A stretch of 64,000 nucleotides of DNA, taken from contig DASRGR010000003.1 of the NCBI GenBank assembly GCA_035650955.1, forward strand, positions 1-64,000, given 5' to 3'. Below are positions 40,736 through 49,713 of this stretch, one piece after another. Source of the DNA: Pseudolabrys sp035650955 (GTDB lineage Bacteria > Pseudomonadota > Alphaproteobacteria > Rhizobiales > Xanthobacteraceae). Position 1 is the first letter of the stretch. Every line of letters starts with the position of its first letter. Under the pieces are notes generated by a model. It ran no database searches. It saw nothing but the letters and a program-made list of their open reading frames with translations, and was not told the DNA's origin. A program made the translations under genes and the position numbers.

Positions 40736-41695
40736 ATGGCGGTCTACACCGACGTGACGGCGGAGGATCTCGCCCGCTTTCTCTCAGGTTACGACGTCGG
40801 CGAATTGCTCTCCTACAAGGGAATCGCGGAAGGCGTCGAAAATTCCAATTTTCTCGTGCATACCGGTGCGGGAAATTTCATCCTCACGCTTTACGAGAAA
40901 CGCGTCGCGGAAGGCGATCTCCCGTTCTTTCTGGGGCTGATGGAGCATCTGGCGGCGCGCGGCATCAACTGCCCGCAACCGGTGAAGAACAGGCAGGGCG
41001 GGGTGCTCGGCAAGATCGCGGGGCGGCCGGCGGCGATCGTTACGTTTCTCGACGGGCTGTGGATTCGCCGGCCCAATCCGGGCCACTGCGCGGCGGTCGG
41101 GGAAGCACTGGCGAAGCTGCATCTCGCCGGAGCGGACTTCAAGCTCAAGCGTGCGAATGCGCTGTCAATCGAAAGCTGGCGGCCGCTCTATGAAAGCGCG
41201 AAGCCGCGCGGTGACAGCGTGCGGCCGGGCCTTTGCGCGGAAATCGCCAGGGAACTTGATGCGCTGGACAAATCCTGGCCGCGCCGGCTGCCGCAAGGCG
41301 TCATTCATGCGGACCTGTTCCCGGACAACGTCTTCTTTCTCGGCGACAAGCTGTCGGGTCTGATCGATTTCTATTTCGCCTGCACTGACACGCTTTTTTA
41401 CGACGTGGCTGTCTGCCTGAACGCCTGGTGCTTCGAGGCCGATCATTCCTACAACGTCACCAAGGGGAAGGCGTTGCTCAACGCCTACAACAAGGTACGC
41501 CCTTTGTCGGACGCCGAACGTGGCGCGCTGCCGGTCCTCGCGCGCGGCGCCGCGATGCGGTTCCTCCTCACGCGGCTGGTTGACTGGCTGGCAGTGCCGG
41601 ACGGCGCGCTGGTGAGGCCGAAGGATCCCCTCGAGTACTACCGCAAGCTGCGCTTTCACCAGTCGGTGAAAAGCGTCGAGGATTACGGGCTCTGA
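40736..41695 (+). CDS. thrB: Homoserine kinase (type II, phosphotransferase fold)
   Basis: A 319-residue kinase of the ThrB-alpha group, phosphorylating homoserine in threonine synthesis. It belongs to the aminoglycoside-phosphotransferase/protein-kinase-like fold: GVENSNFLVHTGAGNFILTLYEKR at the nucleotide loop, the catalytic loop GVIHADLFPDNVFF (HxDLxxxN) and the metal-binding LIDFYFACTD (D). Its stop codon overlaps the start of rnhA by one base (TGATG), indicating translational coupling. Confidence 0.96.
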   Translation: MAVYTDVTAEDLARFLSGYDVGELLSYKGIAEGVENSNFLVHTGAGNFILTLYEKRVAEGDLPFFLGLMEHLAARGINCPQPVKNRQGGVLGKIAGRPAAIVTFLDGLWIRRPNPGHCAAVGEALAKLHLAGADFKLKRANALSIESWRPLYESAKPRGDSVRPGLCAEIARELDALDKSWPRRLPQGVIHADLFPDNVFFLGDKLSGLIDFYFACTDTLFYDVAVCLNAWCFEADHSYNVTKGKALLNAYNKVRPLSDAERGALPVLARGAAMRFLLTRLVDWLAVPDGALVRPKDPLEYYRKLRFHQSVKSVEDYGL

Positions 41696-42165
41696 TGACC
41701 GAGCGGCGCGTCGTCATTCACACGGATGGTGCCTGCTCGGGCAATCCGGGCCCGGGCGGGTGGGGCGCGATCCTGGCCTTCGGCGACCAGGAGAAGGAAC
41801 TGATGGGCGGCGAGCCGCACACGACCAACAACAGAATGGAACTGATGGCGGCGATTTCCGCGCTGGAAGCCCTCACGCGGCCGTGCACGGTGGATCTTCA
41901 CACCGACAGTGAATACCTCAGGAACGGAATCACGTCGTGGATCAACACGTGGAAAAGGAACGGCTGGCGCACGTCGGACAGGAAACCGGTCAAGAACGTG
42001 GACTTGTGGAAGCGGCTCGACGCCGCGCTCGCCCATCACAAGGTGCACTGGCACTGGGTCAAAGGTCATGCCGGGCACGCCAAGAACGAGCGCGCGGACG
42101 AACTTGCACGCGAAGGCATTGTCGCCGCCCGCGCGGGCGCCGTCGGCGCGATGAAGACGAAGTAG
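41695..42165 (+). CDS. rnhA: Ribonuclease HI
   Basis: A 156-residue ribonuclease that removes RNA from RNA:DNA hybrids. The acidic catalytic set is visible: D in VVIHTDGACSGNPGPGG, E in NNRMELMAAISAL, D in LHTDSEYL and the C-terminal H/D in VKGHAGHAKNERADEL. ATG 41695 overlaps the thrB stop. A strong hairpin follows. Confidence 0.97.
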   Translation: MTERRVVIHTDGACSGNPGPGGWGAILAFGDQEKELMGGEPHTTNNRMELMAAISALEALTRPCTVDLHTDSEYLRNGITSWINTWKRNGWRTSDRKPVKNVDLWKRLDAALAHHKVHWHWVKGHAGHAKNERADELAREGIVAARAGAVGAMKTK

Positions 42166-42181
42166 CCGCGCGGAAACGAAA

Positions 42182-42205
42182 ATGGCCGGGAACATTCCCG
42201 GCCAT
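42182..42205. terminator. Perfect hairpin between convergent rnhA and peroxiredoxin genes
   Basis: ATGGCCGGGAA and TTCCCGGCCAT (11-bp stem, 2-nt centre) lie between two convergent genes, the usual site of a bidirectional terminator. There is no long T-run in either direction, so termination may be imperfect. Confidence 0.6.
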
Positions 42206-42227
42206 CTCGAAATTCTCAGGAAAAAAT

Positions 42228-42713
42228 CTACAGTTGCGCGAGCAGCGCCTGGCCGCCTGAAATGTCGCACTTTCCCGGCGCATCTTCGATGTTGAGTTTC
42301 TTCACCACTCCATCGTCGACGAGCATCGAGTAGCGCTTCGAGCGGATGCCGAGGCCATTGCCCGAACCGTCAAAGGCCATATCGATGGCCTTGGCGAAAT
42401 CGCCGTTCCCGTCTGCAAGAAAATCGATCTTGCCGTCCGCGCCCGTCGCTTTCTTCCAGGCTTCCATCACGAACACATCGTTCACGCCGGTGACGGCGAT
42501 GGTGTGCACGCCTTTGGCCTTTATGGCGGCGGCGTTATTCAGGAAACTCGGGATGTGCAGGTTGTTGCAGGTCGGTGTAAAGGCGCCGGGTACGGCAAAC
42601 AGCGCAACCTTGCGTCCCTTGAAGACTTCCTCGGTCGTTTTCCAGACCGGTCCTTCGGTCGTCATGACGCGGAACTTAACATCAGGGAGCTTGTCACCAA
42701 CCTTGATAGGCAT
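42228..42713 (-). CDS. Peroxiredoxin (Prx5/AhpC-TSA type)
   Basis: A 161-residue thiol peroxidase. The active-site segment is PGAFTPTCNNLHIP, where the Cys is the peroxidatic residue, and KPGD-like KVGDKLPDVKF opens the domain. The Prx5 group uses glutaredoxin or thioredoxin and removes peroxides; single-cysteine or atypical two-cysteine forms exist, and here a later cysteine (PGKCDIS) could resolve. Start ATG 42713 follows GAGGACACCC. Confidence 0.94.
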   Translation of the reverse strand: MPIKVGDKLPDVKFRVMTTEGPVWKTTEEVFKGRKVALFAVPGAFTPTCNNLHIPSFLNNAAAIKAKGVHTIAVTGVNDVFVMEAWKKATGADGKIDFLADGNGDFAKAIDMAFDGSGNGLGIRSKRYSMLVDDGVVKKLNIEDAPGKCDISGGQALLAQL

Positions 42714-42779
42714 GGGTGTCCTCTCGCGTTGCAAATAATTGTCGTTACCCGGCTGGCGTAATTACGCTGTTGCGGCTCA

Positions 42780-43619
42780 TTAGTCGAGACGGGTTTTTAC
42801 CTCGAGGGCGCGCTCGCCGGTGACGACGGTAAAGGTCAGATCGAACGGACCCTTGGGGTCGGTGCCGGGCGGCAGACCGTCAAGGTCGAAGGTGAATTGA
42901 GCCCGGCCGGCCGGAGCTGACTTCACAGGCTTCGGAATGGGTAATGCCCATTGCGCGGTGGGCCCTTCGACGAACAATTCAACCGGGTTGCGGGCCGGCG
43001 CGCCGAGGTCGACAATCACCGACGGCCTGCCGTCTCCGGGCGCGCGCTTTGCGGTGAGGCCCAATTGCGTGGCAGTCACATGTTTCGGCACCCGCGCTTC
43101 GGCGGCCGCCAACGCCTGATTGTGCTCGCTGCCGCCGGCGTCGAGTGTGAGCTCCGCGCGGCCTTCCGCCGGCACGCACAGCTTCTCGCAAACAGCGTAG
43201 TCTATCTTCACGCGCAATCGGACCGGCTTGCCAGATTGCTTCGGCGTGACGGCGACTGGAAAGATCACCGTGTCCTTGTAACCGAGCGACTGGCCCGTCT
43301 CGTCGGTGAACAGATGCGGAGCCGGATAGAGCACCTCCGCCCGCTTGAGATTTTCCGAGCCGGAAAAGTCGAATTGCGGCGGAACTCCCGAATCGCCCGG
43401 ATAACGCCAATACGTCTTCCAGCCCGGACGTAGTTTGATTTCAATTCCGGCGCGCAATCTGGCATCGCCCGGGTTGGCGCTGCCCGCGATCAACCTGACC
43501 GCGGAGCGGACATCTTCGCTCCAGGGTGATTCGCCGGCCGCCTTCGCGGACGCGGCTGCGAGAGCCGCCACCCCGCACGAAACCAACACCGTAAGAAATG
43601 ATCTGTGAATATCGTTCAT
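42780..43619 (-). CDS. DsbD alpha-domain-like periplasmic protein
   Basis: A 279-residue protein with a Sec signal (residues 1-27). The body resembles the N-terminal (alpha) domain of DsbD thiol reductases: RAGIEIKLRPGWKTYWRYPGDSGVPPQFDF and the conserved cysteine pair KIDYAVCEKLCVPAEG. Without a membrane or C-terminal thioredoxin part, it may pass electrons in the periplasm with a partner encoded elsewhere. It is divergent from yqgE, a pairing seen in Rhizobiales. Confidence 0.85.
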   Translation of the reverse strand: MNDIHRSFLTVLVSCGVAALAAASAKAAGESPWSEDVRSAVRLIAGSANPGDARLRAGIEIKLRPGWKTYWRYPGDSGVPPQFDFSGSENLKRAEVLYPAPHLFTDETGQSLGYKDTVIFPVAVTPKQSGKPVRLRVKIDYAVCEKLCVPAEGRAELTLDAGGSEHNQALAAAEARVPKHVTATQLGLTAKRAPGDGRPSVIVDLGAPARNPVELFVEGPTAQWALPIPKPVKSAPAGRAQFTFDLDGLPPGTDPKGPFDLTFTVVTGERALEVKTRLD

Positions 43620-43794
43620 TGCCGTTGGTCTAGTTGGTAACCACATGCCACGCCACTGAATTCATCGTGAGCATGCGTTGAACATGATCTGGGCAGGCCG
43701 CTGCCACAATTATCCCCGAATATGACAGCGCAGAACTGAACTTTCTGTTGCAAGCTTCGTTTGCAAAGGCGGATTGATCAGGTAACCTTTTGCC

Positions 43795-44418
43795 ATGAAG
43801 ATTGCACGCAAAACGATCCAAGGCAGTGCTTCGTCCGGTCGCGGTTATCTCGACGGGCAGATGCTGATCGCGATGCCGGCGATGAGCGACGAACGGTTCG
43901 CCCGCGCCGTGATCTATGTCTGCGCGCATTCGACCGAAGGTGCCATGGGCATCATTGTCAATCACCCGGCGCAGAACATCAAATTTCCCGATCTTCTCGT
44001 GCAGCTGGAGGTAATTCCGGCGGCCGAACGCATCCAGCTTCCGGGGCGCGCGGAAGATGTGAAAGTCCTGAAAGGCGGCCCCGTCGAGACTGGCCGCGGC
44101 TTCGTTCTGCACTCGTCCGACTTTTTTATCGAGAATTCGACGCTGCCGATCGACGAGGGAATCTGCCTGACCGCGACGCTCGATATTCTCAAGGCGATCG
44201 CGCGCGGTAACGGACCGGCGAGCGCGGTTCTGGCGCTCGGTTATGCCGGCTGGGCGCCCGGGCAGCTCGAGCACGAGATCCAGCAGAACGGGTGGCTGCA
44301 TTGCGCCGCCGACCCGGAGCTGATCTTTGGCCAGGATACCGAAACGAAATATGAAAAGGCGCTGCGCAAGATCGGCATCGATCCCGGCATGCTGTCGAAC
44401 GAAGCCGGCCACGCCTGA
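43795..44418 (+). CDS. yqgE: YqgE/AlgH family protein (DUF179)
   Basis: A 207-residue protein of the YqgE/AlgH family, present in most Proteobacteria but of unclear function. Motifs are GQMLIAMPAMSDERFARAVIYVCAHSTEGAMGIIVNHP, then GGPVETGRGFVLHS and the C-terminal LGYAGWAPGQLEHEI. It is divergent from the DsbD-like gene and ends 8 bp from the convergent EAL gene. Confidence 0.95.
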   Translation: MKIARKTIQGSASSGRGYLDGQMLIAMPAMSDERFARAVIYVCAHSTEGAMGIIVNHPAQNIKFPDLLVQLEVIPAAERIQLPGRAEDVKVLKGGPVETGRGFVLHSSDFFIENSTLPIDEGICLTATLDILKAIARGNGPASAVLALGYAGWAPGQLEHEIQQNGWLHCAADPELIFGQDTETKYEKALRKIGIDPGMLSNEAGHA

Positions 44419-44425
44419 GTGACGG

Positions 44426-47317
44426 TCATTCCGAAGCGATCTTGAGGGCGCGCAGCCGGCTTGGCCGGTCGATCAGCAGGTCGCGCGCGGCATCGGCGGT
44501 CATCGGTTCGCCGAAGGCAAAGCCCTGCGCGTATTCGCAGCCGAGCTGGTAAAGTTCGACCGCATCGGAATCGGTCTCGGCTCCCTCGGCGACCACTTCC
44601 ATCCCGAGATCGTGCGCAAGCGCGATAATCGATCGCAAGATGACCGGTCGTGTCCCCCGCGCCGTCGTGCGCACGAACGATTGGTCAACCTTGATCGTAT
44701 CGAACGGGAAGCGCTGCAAGTACGCGAGCGAGGAATGCCCGGTGCCGAAATCGTCCAGCGACAGCCCGGCACCGAGCTCCTTTATCCGGGTCAGCATCTG
44801 CGCCGCGTGCTCGGGGTTCTCCATGACCAGCGATTCGGTGATCTCGAGCTTGAGAGTCCCGCGTACCAGCGCCGTGCGGCCCAATACACCGCGCAAGTCC
44901 TGGATGAGATCGTGACGCAAAAGCTGTCGCGACGAGACGTTCACGCTGGCAAACACCGGCTCGCGCGCGCGCGTCGCGGCTTGCCATTGGGTGAGCTGCT
45001 TGGCGGTATGGTCGAGGACGAAAAGGCCAAGATCCACGATCAATCCGATTTCCTCGGCAATCGTGATGAATTCCGCAGGCGAAAGGCGGCCAAGTTTTGG
45101 GTGATCCCAGCGCGCCAAGGCCTCGAAGCCTGCAATAATGCGATCCTCCAGGCGCACGATCGGCTGATAGAGCACCTTGATCTCTTCGCGCTCGATGGCA
45201 CGGCGCAGCTCGGATTCCATGGTCAGGCGGTCGGTTTTGCGCGAGCGCATGGCCGGCTTGAAAATCTCGATGCGATCGCCGCCGATACGCTTGGCGTAGT
45301 ACATCGCAAGCTCCGCATCCTTGAGCACTTCGTCGGTGCGGTGTGCCTGGTTTTCGGCCAACGCCAGGCCGATCGACGCCGTGAGGAATATCTCGCGATC
45401 GTTGAAGGCAATCGGCGCGCGCAGCGTGCGGCGGATGGTCTCGGCAAACGCGACGATGCGCGCGGGCTCGCGCTCCGACAACAGGATCAGGGCGAACTGA
45501 TCGCCTGACAGCCGCGCCAGCGTGTCCTGCGGCTTGAGCAGGCGGGACAGCCGCCGGGCGATCGTGAGCAGGATGGAATCGCCCACGGCCATGCCGACGG
45601 AATCATTGACCTGCTTGAACCGGTCAAGGTCGATCACCACGATCGAGGGCCGGATTTGCGGATCGGCGCGGGCAAAGCCGAACGCCGCCTCCATGCGATC
45701 GATGAAAAGCTCGCGATTGGGCAGTCCGGTAAGATTGTCGTGGACCGCATCGAAAAGCAGCCGCTCTTCCGCATTCTTGAAATCGGTGACGTCGGTCAGC
45801 GTGCCGACCAGGCGCACGACTTCGCCGTCGGACCCGACCACCGGCCGGGCCTTGAGGGTGAACCACAGGTAATGGCCGTCGGCCGTGCGCAGGCGGAAAT
45901 CCTGGGTCAGACGCCCGCGCCGCTGCTCGACCATGCCGTCGAGCGAGGCGCGGAAACGATCGCGGTCGAGGGGATGCAGGACCTCAAGCCAGGTCGCGGC
46001 CGGACCTTCGAGTGCGCCGCGCTTGAGGCCGAGCATGTGCTCGGTCTCGGGGCTGGTGAACACCTTGTCGGCGGACACGTCCCAGTCCCAGATCAGGTCG
46101 CCAGCGCCGGTCAGCGCCAGCGCGCGACGTTCGACATCGGAGACGATGCCATGCGTGATGCCGCCCGCGAAAGCGTGCTGCATGACGGTGAACCCGATCA
46201 GCATCACGATCAGCACAAGGCCGCCCAGCAACGCCGGGCCGATGATGTCGTTGGTGACGAGACCGAGAACTGACAACGCTGCGGCCGTTGTCCACACGAC
46301 CAGCAGCAGCCAGGTCGGGATCAGCAGCACGGCGCGATCAAAACCGTGTGTTGAAAGATAGATGACGAGTGCAAACCCGAAGACCGCGATGCCGGCGAGC
46401 GACATACGCGCAATGCCGGCTGCGACGGCCGGATCGAATACCGCAACCGCGATCAGGGCCGCGAGCGCGGCGAGCCATGCGATGGTGATGTGGGCGTAAC
46501 GGACATGCCAGCGGGAAAGGTTGAGGTAGGCAAACAGGAACACCAGCAGCGTCGCCGAGAGGATCGCCTCGCCGCAGGCGCGCCACACGCGCTCGGCGCC
46601 CGCTGACATGTCGAAGACCTTGGCCCAGAACCCGAAATCGATGCCGATATAGATCAGCACCGCCCAGCCGAGAGCCGCAGCGGCTGGAAACATGATCGAG
46701 CCCTTCACCACGAACAGGATGGTGAGGAACAACGCGAGCAGTCCGGCGATGCCGATGACGATGCCGTAGTAAAGGGTGAAGGAATTGACCTTGTCCTTGT
46801 AAGCGTCCGGTTCCCATAAATAGATTTGCGGCAGCTTGTCGGTGCGCAGTTCGGCAACCAGTGTAATGACCGTGCCGGGATCGAGCGTGATCCGGAAAAC
46901 ATCCGCGGTCGTGCCTTCCTGTCGCACGGGCCGGTCGCCGGTCGACGGGGTGATCGCAGCGATGCGCGATAGACCGAGGTCGGGCCAGAAAATGCCCGAG
47001 CCGACCATGCGGTAGTGAGGCACGACGATCAGACGGTCGATCTGTTCGTCGCTGTTATTGGTGAGCGCAAGCACTGCCCAATTGTTGTTTCCCTCGCGCG
47101 CGCGGACCTCGATGCGACGCACGATTCCGTCCGGACCGGGCGCGGTCGAGACCTGGATGCGATCGCCTTCGGTCTTCTGAAGTTCAGTGGCGGCGGTAAG
47201 GTCGATTGCGGCCGCATCGAGACGCACGTTGATCGCGTCCACTGCGCGCGCGGCAGAAGCCGCAAGCAGCGAACCGGCAAGCGCTATCGTGAGCGCTGTC
47301 AAGCAACGCATCATCAC
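44426..47317 (-). CDS. Membrane-bound EAL/degenerate GGDEF protein with 7TM sensor and PAS domain
   Basis: A 963-residue signalling protein. Order: signal peptide (1-26), periplasmic domain of 7TMR-DISM type (27-180), seven or more membrane segments (about 180-400), a PAS fold (about 410-520), a GGDEF domain (about 530-690) and an EAL domain (about 705-950). In the GGDEF active site the motif reads SGDQF instead of GGDEF, so cyclase activity is unlikely. The EAL domain keeps FEALARW, the NVSS, LEITES, DDFGTG and EGAET motifs, so cyclic-di-GMP phosphodiesterase activity is expected. The MMM start offers three ATGs. Confidence 0.93.
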   Translation of the reverse strand: MMMRCLTALTIALAGSLLAASAARAVDAINVRLDAAAIDLTAATELQKTEGDRIQVSTAPGPDGIVRRIEVRAREGNNNWAVLALTNNSDEQIDRLIVVPHYRMVGSGIFWPDLGLSRIAAITPSTGDRPVRQEGTTADVFRITLDPGTVITLVAELRTDKLPQIYLWEPDAYKDKVNSFTLYYGIVIGIAGLLALFLTILFVVKGSIMFPAAAALGWAVLIYIGIDFGFWAKVFDMSAGAERVWRACGEAILSATLLVFLFAYLNLSRWHVRYAHITIAWLAALAALIAVAVFDPAVAAGIARMSLAGIAVFGFALVIYLSTHGFDRAVLLIPTWLLLVVWTTAAALSVLGLVTNDIIGPALLGGLVLIVMLIGFTVMQHAFAGGITHGIVSDVERRALALTGAGDLIWDWDVSADKVFTSPETEHMLGLKRGALEGPAATWLEVLHPLDRDRFRASLDGMVEQRRGRLTQDFRLRTADGHYLWFTLKARPVVGSDGEVVRLVGTLTDVTDFKNAEERLLFDAVHDNLTGLPNRELFIDRMEAAFGFARADPQIRPSIVVIDLDRFKQVNDSVGMAVGDSILLTIARRLSRLLKPQDTLARLSGDQFALILLSEREPARIVAFAETIRRTLRAPIAFNDREIFLTASIGLALAENQAHRTDEVLKDAELAMYYAKRIGGDRIEIFKPAMRSRKTDRLTMESELRRAIEREEIKVLYQPIVRLEDRIIAGFEALARWDHPKLGRLSPAEFITIAEEIGLIVDLGLFVLDHTAKQLTQWQAATRAREPVFASVNVSSRQLLRHDLIQDLRGVLGRTALVRGTLKLEITESLVMENPEHAAQMLTRIKELGAGLSLDDFGTGHSSLAYLQRFPFDTIKVDQSFVRTTARGTRPVILRSIIALAHDLGMEVVAEGAETDSDAVELYQLGCEYAQGFAFGEPMTADAARDLLIDRPSRLRALKIASE

Positions 47318-47460
47318 CGGACCAAATCCCCCGTCCGCGGCAGTATTGTGCGGTTGCCGCGGTCCCGCTCAAAATCGAGAGCTGCAAACAATTGCACCCT
47401 GTGAGGCATTAAGGCCGACATTGCGCCGATTTCGCGGCTTTTGGAAAAACTGGTCTCCGT

Positions 47461-48456
47461 TCAAAATGTTAGCACGATCTTGCCGATATGTGTGCTGGTC
47501 TCCATGAGGGCATGGGCCGCGGCCGCGTCTTTCAAGGGGAAGGTCTTGTAGACAACCGGTTTGACCTTGCCCGCCGCTATCAACGGCAGCACGTTCGTCT
47601 CGACCGCGCGCGCAATTGTGCCTTTGTCGCCGATCGAGCGCGAACGCAGGGTTGAGCCCGTGTGGTGGAGCCGCTTGAGCATGATCCGGCGGAAATCGAC
47701 CGTCGCCTTAGGACTGCCCTGGAAAGCAATCTGCACGATGCGCCCCTCGACCGCGGCGGCCTCATAATTGCGGGCGATGTAGTCTCCCCCGACCATGTCC
47801 AGTATAAGCTCGGCACCCTTGTCGTTGGTCGCGGCTTTCGTTGCTGCGACGAAGTCCTCGGTCTTATAGTTAACGGCAACATCTGCACCGAGCTTCCGGC
47901 AGGCGTCACATTTCTCCTGCGATCCTGCGGTCGTGATCACGCGCGCACCAAACGCCTTGGCGAGTTGAATCGCAGTCGTGCCGATTCCTGACGAGCCGCC
48001 GTGGACAAGCAATGTCTCGCCGCGTTTAAGGCCGCCGCGCTCGAACGCATTGTGCCAGACCGTGAAGAACGTTTCCGGGACGGCTGCCGCCTCGACCATC
48101 GACAGGGTGGAAACGGGCAGGGCGTGACTTTCATGCGCAAGGCAATATTCGGCATAACCGCCGCCGACGACCAGAGCCATGATCCGGTCGCCGGTTTTCC
48201 ATCGCTTGACCTCGGGCCCCGTGGCGACGACTTCGCCGGCGATTTCAAGCCCCGGAATATCGGGCGCGCCGGGCGGCGGCGGGTAAAGTCCCATGCGCTG
48301 CATCACGTCGGGGCGGTTCACGCCGGCGGCGGCGACTTTCACGAGGATTTCACCTGTGCCGGGCGTCGGAACCGGCCGTTGCTGCGGAACCAGCATGTCG
48401 GGGCCGCCCGCGGCCTTGATGCCGATTGCGGTCATTTGGGTGGAAGGCGCAGCCAT
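47461..48456 (-). CDS. NAD(P)H-quinone oxidoreductase (zinc-type alcohol dehydrogenase-like)
   Basis: A 331-residue medium-chain reductase of the Qor/PIG3-like group. It has VKVAAAGVNRPDVMQRMG and the dinucleotide-binding loop LVHGGSSGIGTTAIQLAKAFGA, and lacks the cysteines of the catalytic zinc site. It likely reduces quinones or similar enones with NADPH. It is divergent from the DUF1192 gene, with about 100 bp between start codons. Confidence 0.93.
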   Translation of the reverse strand: MAAPSTQMTAIGIKAAGGPDMLVPQQRPVPTPGTGEILVKVAAAGVNRPDVMQRMGLYPPPPGAPDIPGLEIAGEVVATGPEVKRWKTGDRIMALVVGGGYAEYCLAHESHALPVSTLSMVEAAAVPETFFTVWHNAFERGGLKRGETLLVHGGSSGIGTTAIQLAKAFGARVITTAGSQEKCDACRKLGADVAVNYKTEDFVAATKAATNDKGAELILDMVGGDYIARNYEAAAVEGRIVQIAFQGSPKATVDFRRIMLKRLHHTGSTLRSRSIGDKGTIARAVETNVLPLIAAGKVKPVVYKTFPLKDAAAAHALMETSTHIGKIVLTF

Positions 48457-48560
48457 CTGTTTCCTCGTTGTTCTGAGTTTGAACGCCTTTGTTTAGGCGG
48501 CGCCTTGCGGTGTGACAACCGCGACTGCGGCGGCTAGATTTCCGGCGGCGGGAGACGAAA

Positions 48561-48755
48561 ATGCCGGTGGTCGACGACGACGACAAACCGAAGAAAAAGA
48601 TCGCCCATGAGATCGGGCAGGATCTGACGTTACTTTCGGTCGAAGAGCTCAAAGCGCGCGTGCAGTTGCTGCAGGACGAGATCAGCCGGCTTGAAGCCGA
48701 CATGGCGCAGAAACGGGCCTCGCGCGCTGCAGCCGATCAGTTCTTCAAGCGGTGA
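48561..48755 (+). CDS. DUF1192 domain-containing protein
   Basis: A 64-residue acidic/helical protein matching DUF1192: IAHEIGQDLTLLSVEELKARVQLLQDEISRLEADMAQKRAS, which forms a short coiled coil. The function is unknown; the gene neighbours qor and rcdA in many Rhizobiales genomes. ATG 48561 follows GGCGGGAGACGAAA. Confidence 0.9.
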   Translation: MPVVDDDDKPKKKIAHEIGQDLTLLSVEELKARVQLLQDEISRLEADMAQKRASRAAADQFFKR

Positions 48756-48817
48756 CGCCGTGCGACGGTATTTTCGTACGAGCTGTTAAAAAATATTTTC
48801 GTATTGCCCCCGCCTTC

Positions 48818-48832
48818 TTAAGTTGTCGTTAA
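48818..48832 (+). promoter_or_regulatory. CtrA-type box TTAA-N7-TTAA
   Basis: TTAA (48818-48821), seven bases, TTAA (48829-48832) matches the CtrA consensus exactly. It lies 46 bp before the first hairpin of the predicted sRNA, a distance that places it over the -35 region of a promoter for that RNA. CtrA is the master cell-cycle response regulator in this lineage, and rcdA nearby feeds back on CtrA stability. Confidence 0.65.
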
Positions 48833-48856
48833 GCTTTCTCGACGATTACTGGCATC

Positions 48857-48951
48857 GTCCATCTTCACATGGACATTGAGTGGCTCCTGTCCACTCTGTT
48901 TGACGCCTCCCTGTTATCACCTTGAGCCGCCGGCAACGGCGGCTCTTTTTT
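48857..48951 (+). ncRNA. Probable small RNA of the MmgR/suhB (alpha-r8) type
   Basis: Two hairpins flank an unpaired stretch: GAGTGG-CTCCTGT-CCACTC (48878-48896), then a conserved-looking single strand with TTTGACGCCTCCCTG, then the terminator hairpin (48924-48945) and T6. This two-hairpin layout with a CCTCCCT-like linker is how I remember the alphaproteobacterial MmgR/suhB sRNA family. The 5' end is a guess from the promoter position. A short frame inside (18 codons, ending TTATCACCTTGA) is not supported by a good ribosome site. Confidence 0.55.
48924..48951 (+). terminator. Rho-independent terminator of the predicted sRNA
   Basis: GAGCCGCCG (48924-48932) pairs perfectly with CGGCGGCTC (48937-48945) around a GCAA tetraloop, followed by TTTTTT. 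Confidence 0.9.
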
Positions 48952-49022
48952 GTCCCAATCTGGGTCAGATAGGTGCCGCGGCCGACACGCGGGCGCGCTC
49001 GCGCGGCAACTATATCGCCATG

Positions 49023-49030
49023 TTAACCAT
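49023..49030 (+). promoter_or_regulatory. CtrA half-site TTAACCAT upstream of rcdA
   Basis: TTAACCAT is the extended CtrA half-site seen at many alphaproteobacterial cell-cycle promoters. It lies 92 bp before the rcdA start. rcdA is a known CtrA target in Caulobacter, which makes the position meaningful, but a single half-site can occur by chance. Confidence 0.4.
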
Positions 49031-49122
49031 ATCGCCGTCTGGACAGGACCCACGCATGCGCGTCATGCTTACCCAATCGTATACGGAGCATGTTCTGCTC
49101 AGGGCGTGGGAGAACGTTGCGT

Positions 49123-49659
49123 ATGTCGGAAAAATCATCGGGCCAGGCGCAGCCGGTCCCGTTTGGCGAACGGCTTGCGAGTTCTCAGGCCTTTGCCGAC
49201 CTGTTTCGTGAGGGCATGGCGCTGGTCGAAGAGACAGCGACCTATCTCGACGGGCCCGGCCGCCAGCAGTCGAAAAAGCTCGAACGCGCCGCTGCATTGG
49301 CTTACGCCACCGAAAGCATGCGCCTCACGACACGGCTGATGCAGCTTGCATCCTGGCTGTTGCTTCACCGCGCGGTGAAGGAAGGCGAGATGTCGCTCGC
49401 CCAGGCCAGCAAGGAAAAAAGCAAGGTCAAGCTGTCAGCCACCGACAGTCACGATGCGAACAACATCGAATTGCTGCCGCCGGCGCTGCGCGATCTCATC
49501 GCGCGCGCGCAGAAACTCTATGCAAGAGTGCGCCGGCTCGATGCGACGATCTACAATCAGGGTCCGGCAGAGCGTCCGCCGACAGCCAACCCGGTCGAAC
49601 GTCAGCTCGGCCTGCTCAAGGCTGCCTTCGGCTCGGAACGCGTAACCGGCAATCTGTAA
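49123..49659 (+). CDS. rcdA: RcdA-family (DUF1465) protease adaptor
   Basis: A 178-residue helical protein matching DUF1465, the RcdA family: FGERLASSQAFADLFREGMALVEETATYLDGPGRQQSKKLERAAALAYATESMRLTTRLMQLASWLLL. In Caulobacter RcdA is an adaptor that helps ClpXP degrade CtrA and other cell-cycle proteins at the cell pole. The ATG at 49123 begins just before the conserved part. Downstream is a bidirectional terminator and convergent rpmE; upstream lie CtrA-type sites and the predicted sRNA. Confidence 0.9.
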   Translation: MSEKSSGQAQPVPFGERLASSQAFADLFREGMALVEETATYLDGPGRQQSKKLERAAALAYATESMRLTTRLMQLASWLLLHRAVKEGEMSLAQASKEKSKVKLSATDSHDANNIELLPPALRDLIARAQKLYARVRRLDATIYNQGPAERPPTANPVERQLGLLKAAFGSERVTGNL

Positions 49660-49668
49660 GGCAAAAAC

Positions 49669-49694
49669 AAAACCCCCGCGTATGCGGGGGTTTT
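49669..49694. terminator. Bidirectional Rho-independent terminator
   Basis: AAAACCCCCGC-GTAT-GCGGGGGTTTT is a perfect hairpin with T-runs in both directions, placed between convergent rcdA and rpmE. Confidence 0.92.
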
Positions 49695-49713
49695 GACATC
49701 TGCAGTGCCGTCC

